This document shows, in pieces, positions 54,568 through 58,447 of a stretch of 58,447 bases of DNA. Position 1 is the first letter of the stretch. Each line of letters begins with the position of its first letter. The position numbers were made by a program, and so were the translations under genes. The notes under the pieces are model-generated. The model was given only the letters and a program-made list of their open reading frames with translations. It had not been told where the DNA came from and did no database searches. Source of the DNA: DASRBO01 sp035653595. Lineage in GTDB: Bacteria; Actinomycetota; Acidimicrobiia; Acidimicrobiales; JAJPHE01. The stretch is from NCBI GenBank assembly GCA_035653595.1, contig DASRBO010000063.1, forward strand, positions 1-58,447, in the 5' to 3' direction.

Positions 54568-55702
54568 CGGCCAGGCTGAGAGGGAGCCGGCGCAGGCCCC
54601 TGACGATGGGGTTGACCACCCGCTCGGGCGTTCCGGCCAGCTGGAGGCTGGTCAGGACGGGGGCGAGCTCCTCCATGACCACCCTGGCCTCCAGCCTGGC
54701 CAGCGATGCCCCCAGGCAGAGGTGGATTCCCGAGCCGAAGGCGACGTGGTCCTTGGGGTTGCGATCCGGGTCGAAGGTGTCGGGCTCGGGGTACTTGGCC
54801 GGGTCGCGGTTGGCCGCCCCGTAGAGCACGACCACCGAGCTGCCCGCCGCCAGCTCCTTGCCCCCCAGGGTGGTGTCCTCCCGCACCTGGCGCCACAGGG
54901 CCTGCACGGGCGAGTCGAAGCGCAGGCACTCCTCCACCACCGCCGGTATGCAGGCGGGCTCGGCGGAGATGCGCTTGGCCACGTCGGGCCGGTCGAGCAA
55001 CACCATCATGAGGTTGCCGAGCAGGTTGGTGGTCGTCTCGTTGCCGGCGACGAGCAGCAGCATGCAGAACATCAGCAGCTCCCGCTGGCTCAACGGCTCC
55101 CGCCCGTTGACCAGGGCGGAGATGAGATCGGGCCCTGGTTCGGCCCGGCGCCTGTCGATCTCGCCGGCGAAGAACCCGAACATCTCGCCGTACACCGAGG
55201 CGTCCCGCCCCGACCCGCCGATGCCGCCGATCATGGCGTCGGACCACCGCTTGAAGTCCTCGCGGCGCTCGGCGGGGATGCCGAGCAGGTCGGCGATGAC
55301 GGTCACCGGCACCGGGTAGGCGATCTCGTCGACCAGGTCGGCCGTGCCTTGCTCGGCCGCCCGGATGAACGCGGCCACGAAGGGCTGGGCGGCCGAGCGA
55401 ACCCGCGGCTCGAGCGCTGCCACCACGCTGGGGATGAAGTGGGGCTGCACGATGCGGCGAAGGGCGGTGTGGTCGGGGGGATCCGAGCCGATGAGCGAAC
55501 GCATGCCCTCGATGCCCGAGCCCAGCGGAGCGGAGGAGAACCGACCGTGGTCCCGCAGGGCGGTCACCACCTCGGCGTAGCCGGTCAGCACCCACGAGCT
55601 GGTGGCCGGGCTCTGGTAGACGGGGTCGGTCGCCCTCACCCGGGCGTAGTGCGGATAGGGGTCGTCGGCGATCGCCGGGTCGAACGGGTTGAAGTCGTCC
55701 AT
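54563..55702 (-). CDS. Cytochrome P450
   Basis: The 379-aa haem monooxygenase has the I-helix AGNETT (219-224; asparagine for the usual histidine or aspartate), the ExxR pair in EECLR (258-261) and the haem ligand C329 in FGSGIHLCLG. It is short because it lacks N-terminal extension. It begins 7 bases after the stop of the F420-reductase-like gene on the same strand, so that protein may supply electrons or act on the same pathway. Confidence 0.92.
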   Translation of the reverse strand: MDDFNPFDPAIADDPYPHYARVRATDPVYQSPATSSWVLTGYAEVVTALRDHGRFSSAPLGSGIEGMRSLIGSDPPDHTALRRIVQPHFIPSVVAALEPRVRSAAQPFVAAFIRAAEQGTADLVDEIAYPVPVTVIADLLGIPAERREDFKRWSDAMIGGIGGSGRDASVYGEMFGFFAGEIDRRRAEPGPDLISALVNGREPLSQRELLMFCMLLLVAGNETTTNLLGNLMMVLLDRPDVAKRISAEPACIPAVVEECLRFDSPVQALWRQVREDTTLGGKELAAGSSVVVLYGAANRDPAKYPEPDTFDPDRNPKDHVAFGSGIHLCLGASLARLEARVVMEELAPVLTSLQLAGTPERVVNPIVRGLRRLPLSLAG

Positions 55703-55709
55703 GAGCTGA

Positions 55710-56288
55710 TCAGGCCTCCAGAAGTCGAAAGGCGAGGCGCCGGCCTCGTCCCTGGGTCATGGCCAGCGCTATCCACAGCTTGAACAGCGCGTCGAGCATC
55801 TCCTCCTGGTCGGCGCCCACGTCGACCGGGCGCAGACCCACCCCAGCGATCACCTGTTCCACCGTCGCCCGGTCCGCCTCAGGAGCGGAGAAGAACATGT
55901 CGGCCGCGCCGTCGGCGAAGACGGGCTCGGCCATGTTCTCCCCGCCGACGGTGTTGAAGGCACGGGCGTACCGCACGCCGGCGGGAAGCTCGGCTCTGGC
56001 GTTGACGACCGGCGCCCCCATGCGGTTGGTGGCGTCGATCACCAGGCGACCGTCAAGGGCGCGACCGTGCTCCGACGCCAGCTGGGCGACCGCCGCTCCG
56101 GGCAGGGCGAGGACCACCACGTCGGAGGACCCGATGGCGTCGCCGACCGTCGCCACGGTGGCCCCGCTGTCACCGGCGACGTCGTCGTCGCCATGCCTCG
56201 AGCCGAACGTCACCTGGTGGCCCGAACCGGCCAGGGCCCGCCCGAGAATCCCTCCGATGAAGCCCGTACCGATGACCGCCACCCGCAC
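55710..56288 (-). CDS. NADP/F420 oxidoreductase-like protein (NpdG family)
   Basis: The 192-aa Rossmann protein has MRVAVIGTGFIGGILGRAL and a RHGDD stretch after the second strand, as in F420H2:NADP oxidoreductase relatives, and the C-terminal helix typical of the family. It would move hydride between NADPH and F420 or act on another substrate. It has a GTG start and lies between the Clp_N gene and the P450 gene, which suggests one operon. Confidence 0.85.
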   Translation of the reverse strand: MRVAVIGTGFIGGILGRALAGSGHQVTFGSRHGDDDVAGDSGATVATVGDAIGSSDVVVLALPGAAVAQLASEHGRALDGRLVIDATNRMGAPVVNARAELPAGVRYARAFNTVGGENMAEPVFADGAADMFFSAPEADRATVEQVIAGVGLRPVDVGADQEEMLDALFKLWIALAMTQGRGRRLAFRLLEA

Positions 56289-56312
56289 TCGTCAACTCCT
56301 GGGAGGGGCGGA

Positions 56313-57218
56313 TCAGGCCTGGACGGCCGGCCCCTCCTCGTCGGGGTCATCATCGTCCAACAGCCGGCGCAGCGCGGCACGGATCTGCTCGGGCGAGGCC
56401 TGGGTGAGGGCGGCGGCGAGCTCCGGGTCGTCGATGACCGAGCGGGTGTCACCCAGCTTCACCTCGACGGTGGTCGGGAGGGGCGAGTCGCTGGTCCGGG
56501 TCAGCTCTACCGCCTCCACCGCCTGCCGGAAGGACTGCGGCGTCACCCCCAGGGCGGCCAGGGCGAGGGTGGCCCGGGCCCGGCTGTCCTCCAGCAGCGC
56601 CGCCACCAGGTCGGCGCTGGTGGCCGTGTCCCCCTCCCCTGGCCTCATCCGGTCGAGGGCGGAGTTGAGTGCCCCCGACATCGCCTGGCGCTGGCGCCCC
56701 CTCATGGCCCGCCGGCCCAGCCGACCGGCCCTTCCGCTGACCTCGGCGGCGCCCGGAAACTCCAGGAACTGGGCCCGCTGTCGCATCTCGACCAGGACGG
56801 CGGTGACCGCCTGGACGGTGCCGGCGGCGTCCAGTCCCCGTTCAGCCAGCAGCTCGGCGACAAGGCCCCCATGGCGGGAGAGAGCGATCAGGATGTGCTC
56901 GGTCCCTATGTAGTTGTGGCCGAGCTTGAGTGCCTCCTTGAGGGACATCTCCAGCACCTGCTTGGCGCCCTGGGTGAAGGGCGGGTCGGCCGGCTGGTGC
57001 CTGGCCGGATCGGCCTCGGCGTCGCCCGCCAGCGCCCCCCGCACCCGATCAGCGGTCAGACCGGCCTCGGCCAGGATGCGCCCGCCCACACTCTGGGGGT
57101 CGACCATCACGCCGAGCAGGAGGTGCTCCGGGGCGATGGCCGAGGCCCGCAGGGCCCGGGCTTCCGTCCTCGCCTCCACCAGCGCCCGACGGGACTTGGC
57201 CGTGAACCTCTCGAACAT
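56313..57218 (-). CDS. Clp N-terminal domain protein without AAA module
   Basis: The 301-aa protein starts with MFERFTAKSRRALVEAR, the ClpC-type N-terminal repeat, followed by a second Clp_N repeat (LKLGHNYIGTEHILIAL near 97-113) and a third, weaker unit. No Walker A or ATPase domain follows. Such proteins may be adaptors or regulators of ClpC. It is divergent from a MerR-like regulator with a long inverted repeat in the gap, and the F420-reductase-like gene follows 24 bases downstream. Confidence 0.87.
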   Translation of the reverse strand: MFERFTAKSRRALVEARTEARALRASAIAPEHLLLGVMVDPQSVGGRILAEAGLTADRVRGALAGDAEADPARHQPADPPFTQGAKQVLEMSLKEALKLGHNYIGTEHILIALSRHGGLVAELLAERGLDAAGTVQAVTAVLVEMRQRAQFLEFPGAAEVSGRAGRLGRRAMRGRQRQAMSGALNSALDRMRPGEGDTATSADLVAALLEDSRARATLALAALGVTPQSFRQAVEAVELTRTSDSPLPTTVEVKLGDTRSVIDDPELAAALTQASPEQIRAALRRLLDDDDPDEEGPAVQA

Positions 57219-57229
57219 GATCCCAGAGT

Positions 57230-57255
57230 AATAACGGTGTCAAGACCCTGTTATT
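57230..57255. promoter_or_regulatory. Inverted repeat AATAAC-N14-GTTATT in a divergent promoter
   Basis: The arms lie 12 and 8 bases from the starts of the Clp_N and MerR-like genes and overlap a TATTAC hexamer (57228-57233, minus strand) and a TATTTG hexamer (57252-57257, plus strand) that could be their -10 boxes. A dimeric regulator here would control both genes. Confidence 0.6.
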
Positions 57256-57262
57256 TGATAGC

Positions 57263-57748
57263 GTGACCGTCAGTGTGATCAGTGAAGACGGCAACAGCGA
57301 GGACCGTGACAGTGGAGGGGGTGACGGCATAAAGGACGGCGGCGGACACGGTGAGGCTGCCCGTGCCACCAGCGCCGGGCCCAGCCCCGGACCGAGCTCG
57401 GTCGACTGGGACCAGCTGCTGGCCCAGCTGGCGACCCAGCCCGACGACGAAGGCTGGGTGACCCTCGACGAGGCCTGCCGGGCCTCCGGGGTGTCGAGGT
57501 CGACCCTGCGGTCCTGGTACCGCAAGGGGGTGGTCCCGTCCCGCATGGTCGCCAGCCTCCACGGGCCTCAGCGGGTCGTGCCCCTGGAGGGGGTGCTGGA
57601 GCGCTCGGCGGCCTCGCCCCGTCTGCGCCGCCAGCTCGACCATGCCCATTCGCTCCAGTCCCAGATCGACGACCTGCGCCACCGGGTGGAGCTGCTGGAG
57701 ACCCTGCTGGCCGAGGCCATCGAAGGCCGGCCCCCCGGCGAGGGCTGA
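57263..57748 (+). CDS. MerR-like helix-turn-helix regulator
   Basis: The 161-aa protein has a disordered Gly/Ser-rich N-terminus (about 1-50), a MerR-type HTH (about 64-112, VTLDEACRASGVSRSTLRSW and GVVPSR) and a C-terminal coiled coil (about 125-152). The GTG start has no ribosome site, so the transcript may be leaderless. It is divergent from the Clp_N gene and probably binds the inverted repeat between them. The effector is unknown. Confidence 0.82.
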   Translation: MTVSVISEDGNSEDRDSGGGDGIKDGGGHGEAARATSAGPSPGPSSVDWDQLLAQLATQPDDEGWVTLDEACRASGVSRSTLRSWYRKGVVPSRMVASLHGPQRVVPLEGVLERSAASPRLRRQLDHAHSLQSQIDDLRHRVELLETLLAEAIEGRPPGEG

Positions 57749-57786
57749 AGGCGGCGGCCGGCGCGGCGGGCGGCCAGTATGAGCCG

Positions 57787-58447
57787 GTGCCGCCGTCGGG
57801 AGCGCTGCCGGTCTACGTCGAGGTCGGCCGGCGCAGGTGCTTCGCCGCCGCCGTCGACTGGCCCGGTTGGTGCCGCAGCGGGATCGGTGAGGACGGCGCC
57901 CTCACCACCCTGATCGCCTACCGGGCCCGCTACAGGAAGGCCCTGGGCCCGGCGGCCAGGGGCCTCCCCGACCCCCGGTCGGTGGCCGACCTCGAGGTGG
58001 TCGAGAGGGTGGGCGGCGGCTCCGGCACGGAGTTCGGCACGCCCGGAGTGGTCCCCGACCTGGACCGCCGCCCGGTCGGAGGGTCAGAGCTGCGCCGGCT
58101 GCTGCGCATCCTGGAGGCCTGCTGGTCGAGCTTCGACCGGGCCGCCCGGGCGGCCGCCGGAGTCGAGCTGGCCAAGGGCCCCCGGGGCGGCGGGCGGGAT
58201 CTGGCCAAGATGAAGGCGCACATGGCCGAGGGCGACTCCGGCTACCTCGGGGCGGTGGGCGGCCGCTTCCCCGGCGACGCCCGCTCCGACCCCACCGGGC
58301 TGCGGGCGGCCTTCGTCGACGCCGTCGAGGCCCGGGCCCGCGGCGAGCTACCCGACTTCGGCCCCCGCGGCGGGGCCCGCTGGCCGGCCCGCTACGCCGT
58401 GCGCCGGGCGGCATGGCACGCCCTCGACCACGCCTGGGAGATCGAGG
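57787..58447 (+). CDS. Hypothetical DinB-like protein, cut by the window edge
   Basis: At least 220 codons are open to the edge. The N-terminal part has the stretch RCFAAAVDWPGWCRSGIG and a TLIAYRARYRKAL helix, followed by GPRGGGRDLAKMKAH and, near the edge, RRAAWHALDHAWEIE, as in a common actinobacterial DinB-like family of unknown function. The GTG at 57787 has no ribosome site, and a TATGAG hexamer lies 3 bases before it. The C-terminus is missing. Confidence 0.8.
   Translation, partial: MPPSGALPVYVEVGRRRCFAAAVDWPGWCRSGIGEDGALTTLIAYRARYRKALGPAARGLPDPRSVADLEVVERVGGGSGTEFGTPGVVPDLDRRPVGGSELRRLLRILEACWSSFDRAARAAAGVELAKGPRGGGRDLAKMKAHMAEGDSGYLGAVGGRFPGDARSDPTGLRAAFVDAVEARARGELPDFGPRGGARWPARYAVRRAAWHALDHAWEIE

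Overview
The window is about 58 kb of very GC-rich DNA, densely coded on both strands, with many GTG and several TTG starts and frequent 4-base ATGA/GTGA gene overlaps. The gene content points to an aerobic soil- or water-type Actinomycetota: F420-linked oxidoreductases, an ECF41-type sigma factor, DUF427, a DUF664-like DinB protein, a LipJ-like hydrolase-cyclase fusion, and many acyl-CoA enzymes, P450s and flavin monooxygenases. An uncultured Acidimicrobiia lineage would fit, but no rRNA is present to prove it. I saw no tRNA, insertion sequence, CRISPR array or phage module; this looks like ordinary chromosome rich in catabolic genes.

Layout. 0.15-2.4 kb: an acyl-CoA synthetase and a divergent OsmC protein. 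2.6-8 kb: a minus-strand operon of serine hydrolase, ROK regulator, PhyH-type dioxygenase and GH31 alpha-xylosidase-like enzyme, probably for uptake-independent glycoside use. 8-11.4 kb: a minus-strand row of acyl-CoA dehydrogenase, cupin, a GrdB-like protein and a small partner. The GrdB-like gene is interrupted by an in-frame TGA that reads as selenocysteine in a UxxC motif, followed by a good bacterial SECIS candidate. This is the most striking feature of the window. 11.5-19.8 kb: a second acyl-CoA synthetase, a giant single-chain ABC exporter, a Baeyer-Villiger-type monooxygenase and a TetR regulator. 19.9-22.8 kb: an acyl-CoA dehydrogenase overlapping an APH-type kinase (a split ACAD11 arrangement) and an SRPBCC protein.

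22.8-29.9 kb: NUDIX hydrolase, a J-domain membrane protein, a hydrolase-cyclase fusion, a small orphan, VKOR, an ECF41 sigma factor translationally coupled to an FAD oxidoreductase, and a divergent TetR with an operator-like palindrome. 30-36 kb: a tandem CaiB CoA-transferase, an orphan receiver protein, a form-II CoxL-like molybdenum hydroxylase and an alpha/beta hydrolase. 36-44.6 kb: a crotonase, a YbaK editing protein, a P450 behind a perfect palindrome, ProS, an MFS transporter behind a repeat array, an esterase, MmcQ, MscL and an epimerase.

44.6-48.5 kb: a heterodimeric ABC exporter preceded by a 17-codon leader ORF and hairpins, a candidate attenuator. 48.5-58.4 kb: a duplicated GGPHDG-motif protein, DUF427, SRPBCC plus LLM oxidoreductase, a PrmC-like methyltransferase, DinB, a DHA2 transporter, a histidine phosphatase, a P450 with an F420-reductase-like partner, a Clp_N-only protein divergent from a MerR-like regulator, and a hypothetical gene cut by the window edge.
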